From the NCBI GenBank assembly GCA_964401355.1, contig CAYNYJ010000012.1, positions 1 to 52,227 on the forward strand: a stretch of 52,227 nt of DNA, written 5' to 3'. A program made the translations under genes and the position numbers. This stretch comes from SZUA-152 sp964401355. Its GTDB lineage: Bacteria; Pseudomonadota; Gammaproteobacteria; SZUA-152. This document shows positions 43,757 to 52,192 of this stretch, piece after piece. The notes beneath the pieces were generated by a model, which saw only the letters and a list, made by a program, of their open reading frames with translations, did not search any database and was not told the DNA's origin. Numbering within the stretch: position 1 is the first letter of the stretch; each line of letters starts with the position of its first letter.

Positions 43757-44611
43757 TTATTCGATACTCGCGATAAATTTCCGCAGAGCCTGTTCATAAT
43801 CTGGCTGGCTCAGTAAAAACCCAGAATTATGATCACCGTGAATTTTGACCAAAGATTTTGGCGAGTTCGCAGCAAGGTAAACCTTCTCGCCCAGTCTAAA
43901 CGGAATAATGTCGTCCTCCGTACTGTGCACAACCAGCAGAGGAACCGTCACGCGTTTAACAGCCTCTGCGGTATTAAACTCAAAGCGCATGGGCACAATA
44001 CGCGACATCACCGGCAAAAGACTATTGGCCATATCCTTTGCCGAACTGAACGTCGATTCCAGAATCAAGGCGCCCGGCCGTACCTTCGCGGCCAAACCCG
44101 CCGCCAGATTGGCGGCCACCGCACCCCCCAATGATCGTCCAAAGAGAATAACCTGCTGTGGGACAAAATCTTTTTCCTCTAGCAAATATTGCCAGGCCGC
44201 CATGGCATCGGCATACAAACCTGACTCACTGGCTTTTCCCTGACTACGTCCATAGCCACGGTAGTCGAAAATAAATACATGCAGACCCAGCCGATGAAAA
44301 ATTTTCACCGATTCGCGCCGGTGGGAAATATTTCCGGCATTGCCGTGAAAAAACAGCAAGACCCGGGTCGCACCCACACGCGGAATAAACCAGCCATGTA
44401 AGCGGACACCATCCGCGCTATCCAAAATGGCATCCTCGTACCGCAAGCCCCAATCGGCTGGCGTCTCAATCAGACTTTTGGAAGGATAGAAGATCATCGC
44501 GGGCTGTTGGTAGAACAACCAACCCCCAAACAAAGAAAATATAAACACCAAGACAAGAAAACCACTAAACATCGTCGTTACACCTCGCCTTCCTGATACA
44601 TCCATGCGCAT
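43757..44611 (-). CDS. Membrane-anchored alpha/beta hydrolase
   Basis: A 284-residue hydrolase. One N-terminal membrane helix (about 14-33) is followed by an alpha/beta fold with HGNAGN (oxyanion region), the nucleophile Ser160 in GRSLGG, an acid at Asp233 or Asp234 (STEDDIIPF) and His261 (GDHNSG). It resembles the BEM46/FrsA-like serine hydrolases; the ester or amide substrate is unknown. A second ATG at 44572 has GAGG ten bases ahead and may be the true start. It is convergent with the debranching gene. Confidence 0.88.
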   Translation of the reverse strand: MRMDVSGRRGVTTMFSGFLVLVFIFSLFGGWLFYQQPAMIFYPSKSLIETPADWGLRYEDAILDSADGVRLHGWFIPRVGATRVLLFFHGNAGNISHRRESVKIFHRLGLHVFIFDYRGYGRSQGKASESGLYADAMAAWQYLLEEKDFVPQQVILFGRSLGGAVAANLAAGLAAKVRPGALILESTFSSAKDMANSLLPVMSRIVPMRFEFNTAEAVKRVTVPLLVVHSTEDDIIPFRLGEKVYLAANSPKSLVKIHGDHNSGFLLSQPDYEQALRKFIASIE

Positions 44612-44644
44612 CTATAACGCAAGCAAACACGCATCACCAGACAT

Positions 44645-45013
44645 TCATCGGCTGCAACGCGCCCGATAGACCCACAAGCCGTAAATCACTGCATTCCAGA
44701 TAAAAACCCCGATACCGATGGTGATGCCCACGTCATAAGACATCCCCTGCGGATAGATTAATGGCACAAGGTAATGCGCAACAAACCCGCCCTCGTAACC
44801 CGCCTGCCCCGCCGCCGCACGAAAATAATTCTCGAGAGGTGTAAAAGGGCAGTACCAGGGGGTCAGATTAACCACCGAAGCCCAGAGCGCCATGGGCACA
44901 TGTATCCAAGCAATCCAACGATGCAAGAAAACCAATAACGCACCGAAAACCACAAAGACAATAAATGCCATATGCAGTAGTAAAACAGCATCTGCCAGAA
45001 AATTTGAAAACAC
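44645..45013 (-). CDS. DUF2784 family membrane protein
   Basis: A protein of 122 residues with three or four hydrophobic helices. The patterns FLADAVLLLHMAFIVFVVFG, NLTPWYCPFTPLENYF, AAAGQAGYEGGF and YLVPLIYPQG are those of the DUF2784 family. Function is not known. The GTG at 45013 is preferred because GGGGG lies eight bases upstream; an earlier in-frame GTG at 45037 is possible. It follows the RND operon on the same strand. Confidence 0.85.
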   Translation of the reverse strand: MFSNFLADAVLLLHMAFIVFVVFGALLVFLHRWIAWIHVPMALWASVVNLTPWYCPFTPLENYFRAAAGQAGYEGGFVAHYLVPLIYPQGMSYDVGITIGIGVFIWNAVIYGLWVYRARCSR

Positions 45014-45081
45014 CTTATCAGCCCCCTGCGTGCACACCCAACAAACAAGTACCGTTGTTTATTTTGGCGGCCATTTAATGT

Positions 45082-48000
45082 TTAAGCAAACAAGCGCCGA
45101 ACCCCCTGTTTCGCATCTTCCAGAATTCGATACCCCGCCGGAATTAACAACAGAGTCAAAAAGGTCGCATACAAAATGCCAAAACCCAGCGATACCGCCA
45201 TGGGAATGAGGAATTGTGCCTGGGTGCTTTTTTCCAGCAACAACGGCGTAAGACCCGCGAAGGTGGTAATCGACGTAAGTAAGATGGGCCGGAAACGCGC
45301 GCCACCGGCGGTACGCAACGCTTCATCCAGCGTCATGCCTTCACGCCGTTTGCGATTAATCCAGTCCACTAGCACCAGGCTGTCATTGACCACGACCCCG
45401 GCCAGCGCCAACATCCCCATCAGGCTCATGATACTGAGATTCAGCCCCATCACCATGTGCCCCAACAACGCCCCGACAATGCTGAACGGGATCACAATCA
45501 ACACCAGCATCGGTTGTACGTAGGAACGAAACGGAATCGCTAACAGGGAGTAGATGGCGAACAAGGTAAAAATCGCGCCCGAGATGAGGCTGCCAAAAGT
45601 CTCGCCCTGCTCGCGCTGCTCGCCTTCGAAGCTGTACCGCACCCCAGGATATTTCACCAGCAATCCGTCCATAAACAATCGCAAATCACGGGCGATGGCA
45701 CGCGCATCGGTGGTCTTTTTATCGAGATCAGCGGTCACGCTGATGACCCGCTGGCGATCGATGCGACGAATCGTCGCAAAGCCGTGGCCCATTTCCACCG
45801 CCGCCACATTGCCGAACGGTATCTGCACGCCATCGGCAGTACGAATACGCATGGTATCGAGGCTACCCAGGTCACGGCGTTCGGCTTCGGGGTAACGCAC
45901 CATCACCCGCACATCGTCACGACCGCGTTGGATGCGCTGCGCCTCGGCACCGAAAAAAGCCTGCCGCACCTGTCGGCCCAACTCCGTGGTCGAAAGCCCC
46001 AGCAACTCTGCTTCGGGTCGCAACGTAAGTATGATCTCCGGTTTGCCGTCTTCAAAGCTGTCACGAATTTCGTACACACCAGGATACTGATGCAACTGTT
46101 CGCGCACCAGAGCAGCAACCTCCGCCAACACGGTGAAATCCTGCCCGCTAAGTTGCACGTCGATGGGGTCGCCTCCGCGGCCAATTTCGGCACGATAGGT
46201 CAGCTCTTTGGCTCCGGGAATTTCACCGATAGCCCGACGCCAGGCATGCACCAGTTCGCGAGTACTGACCGCCACCTTTCGCTCCTCCGGTGGCACCAGG
46301 GCCAGGCTCACCTGTCCTAGCACCGCGCTGCCGCCACCCGCCGGAGGCCCGCCCCCGCCACCGGCCCAACCGGTATTAATCATGATACTGCTGATCACCG
46401 AGTTGCCTTCAATATCAACAAATCGTGCTTGCAGCTTTTCCGCCGCCCTGGCCATGGTCGCCAGATGACGCGCGGTGACCTCGGCGGATGTGCCGGACTG
46501 CATCACCAGGGTGGCGCGTGCGGTTTCACTATCCACCCGCGGAAAGAAGGTAAAGGCGTAACGGCCACTGGCCGCAAAGCTGACCACCACAATCGACACT
46601 GCAACAAAAATGGCCAAGGTTAAATAGCGCCGTTTAAGGACTTTAACCAGCAGCGGTTGATAAAAATATTTAACGAAATATTCCAGCCCATCAGCCACCC
46701 GGCGTTGCAGACGCGACAACGGGTTGAGGCGTTTGCGTTGATGATCAATGCGTATATAACGCAAATGTGCGGGCAAAATAAGTTTGGATTCCACCCACGA
46801 AAACAACAACACTGGAATAACAACGGCAGGAATCTGCGCGAAAATCGGCCCACGGTGCCCTTCCATAAACAGCAACGGTGCAAAGGCCACCACCGTGGTG
46901 AGCAGGCCAAAAGTCACCGGCACCGCAACCTCCTGTGCACCCCGCACCGCCGCGTCCACCGCGGCACCTTCCTCAGAGCCTGAACGTTTGAGGTGACTGA
47001 AAATGTTTTCACCGGTGACAATGGCATCATCCACAACGATGCCCAGCACCAGAATAAACGCAAACAGGCTGATGATATTAATCGTCACACCCAGCTCCGG
47101 CATCAACCACAGCGCGCCCATAAAACTGATGGGAATACCCACGCACACCCACAATGCCACCGAGATACGCAGGAACAAAGCCAGGCACAAAAAGATCAGC
47201 AGACCACCCTGCCAGGCGCTGTTCAACAATGTTTGCAAACGCAATTTAACGATGCGTGACCGATCCCGCCATTCACCCAGCGACACATCGGCCGGTAGCT
47301 GCGCGCTTTTTATAGTGATGTAATCCTTAACCACCTGGCCGATATCCAAGGCACTCTGATCACCGGTGCGGAAAACCTTGACCAACACTCCCGGCTTGCC
47401 ATTAAAGGTCATGGCCAACGGATCTTGCTCAAACCCATCGTAAATCGTCGCCACGTCGCCCAAAGTTAAACGGGTGCCATCGGGGCGCGCTCGTAACACG
47501 ATCTGCGCATAATCAGTACCACGATAAGCCTGCCCCTGAGTGCGCAATAAAATTTCACCGCCCTCGGTACGAATCGAGCCTGCGGGCAAATCCACCGACG
47601 AGCGCTGTATCGCCTGCGTCACCGCATCGAAAGTCAAATCGTAACGATTGAGCGCCTGCTCGCTGAGTTCAATACTGATTTCCGGGGCGCGCACCGCATT
47701 CAGTTCAACCTGATTGAGCATCGGCAAGGCAGCGAGATCATCGCGCACCTCTTCACCGTAACGGCGCAGCTCGCGCTCCGACAATTCGCCCACGCCCGCC
47801 GCAGAAACGACCACGCTAATCACCTCGCGCCGAAACACCACCACGTTGTACGTGGCGCGTTCCACTTCGTCGGGAAAGGTGCTGATGGCATCGACGCGTG
47901 CCTTGATGTCTTCCAGCAATTGATGGGGATTCGTATTCGAGTGCACCGCCACGCGAATGCGCGCGATTCCTTCATTGGCGACCGAGGTCATTTCTTTAAC

Positions 48001-48234
48001 GCCATCGAGACTTGCAATCGCCTCTTCGACGCGAATCACCAGCGACTGCTCCACCTCCGCCGGTGTCGCCCCCCGGTAGTTGAGACCGATGGTCACCACG
48101 TCGCTTTCAAACGAGGGGAACACCTCCAGCGGAATGCGATTCAACGCGGCATGACCGCCCAGCGCGAGAATGATCACCATCATCAGATTGGCGGCCACCG
48201 GATTACGCGCAAACCAGTTGATCATGCCGTGCAT
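45082..48234 (-). CDS. RND-family efflux pump, inner-membrane permease (AcrB-like)
   Basis: A 1050-residue RND transporter with 12 membrane helices, two large periplasmic loops and the proton-relay pair Asp402 and Asp403 in IVVDDAIV on helix 4. Other hallmarks are the N-terminal FARNPVAANLMMV and the second repeat's LLGHMVMGLNLSIMSLMGML. It pumps drugs, lipophiles or metabolites out with the adaptor encoded 21 bp upstream. No TolC-type outer-membrane gene is present in the operon, so an external partner is expected. The loop around residue 635 carries a Gly/Pro-rich insert (GGGGGPPAGGGS). Confidence 0.94.
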   Translation of the reverse strand: MHGMINWFARNPVAANLMMVIILALGGHAALNRIPLEVFPSFESDVVTIGLNYRGATPAEVEQSLVIRVEEAIASLDGVKEMTSVANEGIARIRVAVHSNTNPHQLLEDIKARVDAISTFPDEVERATYNVVVFRREVISVVVSAAGVGELSERELRRYGEEVRDDLAALPMLNQVELNAVRAPEISIELSEQALNRYDLTFDAVTQAIQRSSVDLPAGSIRTEGGEILLRTQGQAYRGTDYAQIVLRARPDGTRLTLGDVATIYDGFEQDPLAMTFNGKPGVLVKVFRTGDQSALDIGQVVKDYITIKSAQLPADVSLGEWRDRSRIVKLRLQTLLNSAWQGGLLIFLCLALFLRISVALWVCVGIPISFMGALWLMPELGVTINIISLFAFILVLGIVVDDAIVTGENIFSHLKRSGSEEGAAVDAAVRGAQEVAVPVTFGLLTTVVAFAPLLFMEGHRGPIFAQIPAVVIPVLLFSWVESKLILPAHLRYIRIDHQRKRLNPLSRLQRRVADGLEYFVKYFYQPLLVKVLKRRYLTLAIFVAVSIVVVSFAASGRYAFTFFPRVDSETARATLVMQSGTSAEVTARHLATMARAAEKLQARFVDIEGNSVISSIMINTGWAGGGGGPPAGGGSAVLGQVSLALVPPEERKVAVSTRELVHAWRRAIGEIPGAKELTYRAEIGRGGDPIDVQLSGQDFTVLAEVAALVREQLHQYPGVYEIRDSFEDGKPEIILTLRPEAELLGLSTTELGRQVRQAFFGAEAQRIQRGRDDVRVMVRYPEAERRDLGSLDTMRIRTADGVQIPFGNVAAVEMGHGFATIRRIDRQRVISVTADLDKKTTDARAIARDLRLFMDGLLVKYPGVRYSFEGEQREQGETFGSLISGAIFTLFAIYSLLAIPFRSYVQPMLVLIVIPFSIVGALLGHMVMGLNLSIMSLMGMLALAGVVVNDSLVLVDWINRKRREGMTLDEALRTAGGARFRPILLTSITTFAGLTPLLLEKSTQAQFLIPMAVSLGFGILYATFLTLLLIPAGYRILEDAKQGVRRLFA

Positions 48235-48255
48235 GCTTTAATCCCTCAACACCGC

Positions 48256-49455
48256 TTAGTGCGCCAACACAGGCAAGGGCGGATACTCTCTCTCGCCGTT
48301 CTGTTCGCCGGCAATCTCAACCGCCGTGCCCTCACGTGCAAAAGGCATTGGCGTCAAAGAGATACGTTCTCCCGCCTGCAAACCGGCGCTGACGATAACC
48401 TGACCACCCTTGCGCAACACCACCTGCACGGCGCGACGTTCAATCTGATTTTGTGCGTTGACCACCAACACCTGGCCATCATTTTCCACCGCCTGACGCG
48501 GCAATACGAACACATTGTTCAGTAAGTGCCCGGAAATATCGGCCTCCACAAACTGGCCCATTTTCAGCGGCGGGGTGCTACCCTGTTGCTGTTTTTTATA
48601 CTGGAAAGGGTGGTCAATTTTCGCCACCACAAACAATTGACGACTGGCAACATCGATCGCACTTTCAGTGCGCACCAATCGACCCTGCCACTGATTCACC
48701 ACACGGCCAACGCGCGTTCTCAAAATCACCGGCGCGCTGTGCCAGTTGCCATTGGGTAAATCCACAAAGGCCAACTGACGATCCGTGAGCGGCAAACGCA
48801 CCTCCGCCACATCCACCGCATACAGCGTCGCCGCCACCGTACCGGGGGAAACGTATTGCCCCACATCCACCATTTTCTCCAGCACCCGGCCCGCATAAGG
48901 AGCACGAATGTGGGTGCGTCGCAGATTGGTTTCGGCCTGACGCAGTTGTGCCTCGGCGGCGGCCACTTCAGCCTTGGCACTGGCAACTTGAGGTTTGTGC
49001 AGGGTCAGGTCGGTGGGGCTTTGTTGGCGGCCCAGTTTTTTCCAGTCATCCAGCGCGTGTTTCGCCAGCGCATTTTCCTGCGCCAGCGCCAAACGGGCAC
49101 GGGCCAAATCGGCACGGGCGATAATAATGGCGTTTTGATAATCCGTGGGATCAATGGCGAACAACTCAGCGCCGGCAGCAAAAGATTCTCCACTGCGAAA
49201 CTGGTGGGCGATGGAAATAATACGCCCCGCCACCTCGGGGATCAGCGTGCTTTGGGTCCGCGGCGTCACCGTACCCTGAGTGTGCAGCAACACCTGATAC
49301 TGCTGAGGCTGAACCACCATCACTTCCACCGTGGGTAACATGCGGGCCGGTGGGCGACGTTCGACCTCGGGCCCCGTGGCCATCAGCATCAGGCCGATAG
49401 CAACGCCCGCACTCACCACAATCACAGGTAATAAAATCCGTAACAAACGATTCAT
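48256..49455 (-). CDS. RND efflux periplasmic adaptor (membrane fusion protein)
   Basis: A 399-residue adaptor. One N-terminal membrane anchor (about 8-26; no lipobox Cys) leads to the lipoyl halves around LIPEVAGRIISI and THIRAPYAGRVLEKMVD, a helical hairpin (about 110-180), and beta-barrel and membrane-proximal domains (GEREYPPLPV at the end). It bridges the RND pump to an outer-membrane channel. The gene lies 78 bp after the ArsR-rhodanese gene and 21 bp before the pump gene. Confidence 0.93.
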   Translation of the reverse strand: MNRLLRILLPVIVVSAGVAIGLMLMATGPEVERRPPARMLPTVEVMVVQPQQYQVLLHTQGTVTPRTQSTLIPEVAGRIISIAHQFRSGESFAAGAELFAIDPTDYQNAIIIARADLARARLALAQENALAKHALDDWKKLGRQQSPTDLTLHKPQVASAKAEVAAAEAQLRQAETNLRRTHIRAPYAGRVLEKMVDVGQYVSPGTVAATLYAVDVAEVRLPLTDRQLAFVDLPNGNWHSAPVILRTRVGRVVNQWQGRLVRTESAIDVASRQLFVVAKIDHPFQYKKQQQGSTPPLKMGQFVEADISGHLLNNVFVLPRQAVENDGQVLVVNAQNQIERRAVQVVLRKGGQVIVSAGLQAGERISLTPMPFAREGTAVEIAGEQNGEREYPPLPVLAH

Positions 49456-49533
49456 GCGGCTACTTTACCTTTTTTTCCGGTTAGCTTGCTGCCCACCGTT
49501 TTATAACCTGAAATAGACAACATCAATGCCAGG

Positions 49534-50244
49534 CTATCCATGCCTTTTCTCTTTTCCCTTGTCACTTTCCCCGGCCGTTTCAACCGGCAACCCCGCTTGC
49601 TTCCATTCGGGAAAGCCACCTTGCAAACGCCGCGCCGTCAGTCCCCGTTCACGCAATTGCGCCACGGCATCAAACGCCAGCACACAATGCGGGCCACGGC
49701 AGTAGGTCACCACTTCCTGATCAGTATCCAGATTCTGCAAATAGGCCTCCAGCTCGGCCAAGGGCACATTCACTGCACCCGGCACATGCCCGGCGGCAAA
49801 TTCTTCAGGCGGACGCACGTCCAGCACCGTCACCCGTCCCTGCCGGGTGCGCTCCAGCAGCTCCTCGCGTGGAATGGGTTCCAGGTTATCTTTTACCGTG
49901 AGGAAGGTGTTCACCAGGCGTTCCACCTCGGCCACGTGTCGCCCCGCCACGGCGCGTAGGGCCTCGAACAACACCAGTACGTCGTCGCCACTGAGCTGGT
50001 AAAAAACCTTGAGTCCCTGCTTACGCGAAACGATCAGCCCCGCTTGTCGCAACTGCTGCAAATGCTGTGAGGTATTGGCCACACTGAGTCCGGAAACCTT
50101 GGCCAGCTGATCCACGCTGCGCTCGCCCTGAGCCAGAAATTCGATGAGTTCCAGTCGGTTACCATTGCTCAACGCCTTACCAACGCGGGCAAACTGGGCG
50201 AACAGGTCTTGTTTGAAATTGGGTGTTTCAGGGCTTGTAGGCAT
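49534..50244 (-). CDS. ArsR-type regulator fused to a rhodanese domain
   Basis: A 236-residue fusion. Residues about 10-100 are an ArsR winged helix (ALSNGNRLELIEFLAQGER, then SGLSVANTSQHLQQLRQAGL). Residues about 122-225 are a rhodanese domain (VTVLDVRPPEEFAAGHVPGA) with active-site loop CRGPHC (Cys182, Cys187). No other Cys exists, and the metal-binding Cys of ArsR is absent. Such fusions are thought to sense sulfane sulfur, thiols or redox state. It is first in the operon with the RND adaptor and pump and probably controls them. A candidate operator lies in the divergent region. Confidence 0.92.
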   Translation of the reverse strand: MPTSPETPNFKQDLFAQFARVGKALSNGNRLELIEFLAQGERSVDQLAKVSGLSVANTSQHLQQLRQAGLIVSRKQGLKVFYQLSGDDVLVLFEALRAVAGRHVAEVERLVNTFLTVKDNLEPIPREELLERTRQGRVTVLDVRPPEEFAAGHVPGAVNVPLAELEAYLQNLDTDQEVVTYCRGPHCVLAFDAVAQLRERGLTARRLQGGFPEWKQAGLPVETAGESDKGKEKRHG

Positions 50245-50302
50245 GTCTGTCTCTCGAGCCAGTGTAGATTAATCGATGCAGGGGAACGCCCCACAGGTCT
50301 GT

Positions 50303-50410
50303 GTTACTCCGTCATTCCGGCGCAGGCCGGAATCCAGAGGCCGGAATCCAGAGGCCGAAACCCCTGGACTCCAGCCTTGCACCCTCAGAGCATAAACGCC
50401 GGAGTAACGG
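50303..50410. repeat. Dispersed inverted repeat with a tandem insert
   Basis: GTTACTCCG at the left is mirrored by CGGAGTAAC at the right. Inside are the palindromic CCGGCGCAGGCCGG and a 14-bp tandem pair (AGGCCGGAATCCAG x2). It is related to the element at 26990-27077. Confidence 0.75.
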
Positions 50411-50477
50411 TAATATCAACTCGTTGCAAGCCACGTCACTACAGAGCTTGACATAAGCTCCTCGGCTGTTATTCTAT

Positions 50478-50499
50478 TATTCAACTGATCTATTGAATA
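50478..50499. promoter_or_regulatory. ArsR-like inverted repeat TATTCAA-N8-TTGAATA
   Basis: The seven-base arms are perfect. The right arm gives TTGAAT, a good -35 box that pairs with TATAGC 18 bp downstream. Binding here would block the desaturase promoter. The regulator encoded 234 bp away is the obvious candidate, but no binding is shown. Confidence 0.4.
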
Positions 50500-50522
50500 G
50501 TTGTTCTTCTGGTTAGTATAGC
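50493..50522 (+). promoter_or_regulatory. Candidate promoter of the desaturase gene
   Basis: TTGAAT (50493-50498) and TATAGC (50517-50522) are 18 bp apart. Transcription would start near 50529, immediately before the structured leader. Confidence 0.4.
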
Positions 50523-50532
50523 CTGAGTTTCG

Positions 50533-50610
50533 CAGGCGACCAAACTTTCCTGGAACTACGCTACGGGGTAGCCCCAAGGCAACAAGCCCGGAAAAACCAC
50601 GTCGACACTG
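50533..50610 (+). ncRNA. Candidate structured 5' leader (unassigned)
   Basis: An outer stem joins CAG/CGAC (50533-50540) with GTCG/CTG (601-610, with a bulge). Inside, TTTCC-T-GG (50546-50553) pairs with CC-C-GGAAA (587-594) with one mismatch, and a terminal hairpin GCTAC-GGG-GTAGC (50560-50572) caps it. I do not recognise a known riboswitch; the leader may be an RNA element controlling the desaturase, or chance folding. Confidence 0.35.
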
Positions 50611-50651
50611 ACACAGGGCACTTAGCAGGATCACTTAACAGGGCAACCACC

Positions 50652-51545
50652 ATGAGCTTCAACGAATTTGTATTGCAAAACGAACCCGTCATTCGACTCG
50701 GTTTCTTTTTTGGCATTTTTGCGATGATGGGTATTTGGGAACTCATCGCACCCCGCCGTGCGTTAACCGTCTCCAAGGCGGTGCGCTGGGCCAACAACAT
50801 CGGCCTGGTGTTTCTCAACACCGCCATCGTGCGGTTGATTTTTCCTGTCGTCACCGTCGGGCTCGCCGCCTTCGCAGTCGAACACGGCTGGGGCATTCTG
50901 AATTATTTCAGTGTGCCGTTTGCGCTCGCCGTGCTGTTCTCGGTGATCGCGCTGGATTTCATCATCTATTTGCAACACGTGTTGGTACATGCGGTGCCTG
51001 CCCTGTGGCGGCTGCACCGGGTGCATCATGCCGACCTTGATTTTGACGTCACCACCGGCGCGCGATTTCATCCCATCGAAATTGTGCTGTCCATGTTGAT
51101 CAAATTTTCCGCCATCGTGGTAATCGGCCCGCCAGTGGTCGCGGTGGTGATTTTCGAGGTGGTCCTCAGCTCCATGGCGATGTTCAACCATTCCAACGTT
51201 CGCCTGCCTTTGGGGCTGGATCGCATCATCCGACGACTTATCGTTACCCCCGACATGCACCGGGTGCATCACTCCACCGAGGACAACGAAACCAACAGCA
51301 ATTACGGTTTTAATTTGTCCATTTGGGATCGTCTGTTCGGCACTTATATTGACCAACCCCGTGGCGGCCACATCGATATGCACATCGGTATCCACGGCTT
51401 TAACGACGCGAAACAAGTGAACCAGCTACCCGGCATGCTGGCCCTGCCCTTCATCGGCAAGATCACTGGCTATGTCATCAACCGACGTGAATGGAGCAAA
51501 GAATCCAGCAGCTTGAAAACACAAGAAAATAAAAATAATCCGTAG
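50652..51545 (+). CDS. Sterol desaturase/fatty-acid hydroxylase family protein
   Basis: A 297-residue membrane enzyme of the di-iron hydroxylase superfamily. His clusters are His109/His113 (HVLVH), His122/125/126 (HRVHH), His140, His180 and His203/206/207 (HRVHH), enough for a di-iron site. Four hydrophobic helices hold the active site at the cytosolic face. Members oxidise sterols, fatty acids or hopanoids; here the substrate is unknown. It is divergent from the ArsR-rhodanese operon. Confidence 0.92.
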   Translation: MSFNEFVLQNEPVIRLGFFFGIFAMMGIWELIAPRRALTVSKAVRWANNIGLVFLNTAIVRLIFPVVTVGLAAFAVEHGWGILNYFSVPFALAVLFSVIALDFIIYLQHVLVHAVPALWRLHRVHHADLDFDVTTGARFHPIEIVLSMLIKFSAIVVIGPPVVAVVIFEVVLSSMAMFNHSNVRLPLGLDRIIRRLIVTPDMHRVHHSTEDNETNSNYGFNLSIWDRLFGTYIDQPRGGHIDMHIGIHGFNDAKQVNQLPGMLALPFIGKITGYVINRREWSKESSSLKTQENKNNP

Positions 51546-51853
51546 CTTGTGATTCAGTCCTTACCACCCACCTGCACATATAACGGGAATTATTGCTTTA
51601 TAAAAAACTCTCGTCTCATCCTGTTAATCATCGGCACCACACTTGCCGTGATTTACCACAATGCCTTCAATGCCGCCGCGCGAGAAGTCTGAATGAAAGA
51701 CGTAGACGGCGCACTGTCTAGCTCGATACACTTCAGCACGCAACACCCCGCTTGATGACCCTGGAATACAACCCGGTGAGAAGAACCCGTTCCGCTACAC
51801 TCCTGTAGCACGGAAACAACCAGGATATTGAAGCCAGAAAGATTGGGTTCTGA
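51546..51853. other. Intergenic region with a possible gene fragment
   Basis: On the plus strand a run from about 51590 reads FIKNSRLILLIIGTTLAVIY and ends at a stop near 51692. It looks like a signal peptide cut off soon after cleavage, but it has no good start codon. The rest is noncoding or degraded. The IS4 remnant begins beyond it. Confidence 0.3.
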
Positions 51854-51859
51854 GGACAT

Positions 51860-52192
51860 ATGAAAACAACACTGAGCATGGAAGCCTTGAGCTGTAAGAC
51901 GCTAGAAATGATAGCAAAAGAAATTTGGGTGTATCTATTAGCGTATAATTTGATTCGATTATTAATGGCGCAGGCCGCATTTATCGCTAACGTGTTGCCG
52001 CGAGAAATCAGTTTTAAGCATACCTTGCAGTTATGGATTTCATGGCGTCATTATAGTCTATCGAATAACGCAGAAGTAAATGGGCTCTTTATATTGATTG
52101 CGCAACAGCGGGTGGGAAATCGTGGCGGGCGCATAGAGCCAAGAGTGATTAAGAGACGCGCTAAAGCTTATCCATTGACATGGTCTAATTGA
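51860..52192 (+). pseudogene. IS4-family transposase, C-terminal remnant
   Basis: A 110-residue fragment starting after a stop codon. It has the C-terminal signatures of IS4 transposases: MKTTLSMEALSCKTLEMI, KEIWVYLLAYNLIRLLMAQA, then RVGNRGGRIEPRVIKRRAKA. The catalytic Asp/Asp/Glu parts of the enzyme would lie upstream and are missing, so the element is dead. No terminal repeat can be set in the window. Confidence 0.8.

Larger units (their letters stand above)
50411..50651. other. Regulatory region between the ArsR-rhodanese and desaturase genes
   Basis: No protein frame is evident. The region contains an inverted repeat overlapping a promoter-like pair and then a structured leader, each listed separately, ahead of the desaturase start codon at 50652. 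Confidence 0.5.

Noticed and set aside
50533..50610. c-di-GMP (GEMM) riboswitch in the desaturase leader
   Set aside because: The conserved GEMM tetraloop and receptor order is not present; only general helix potential remains.
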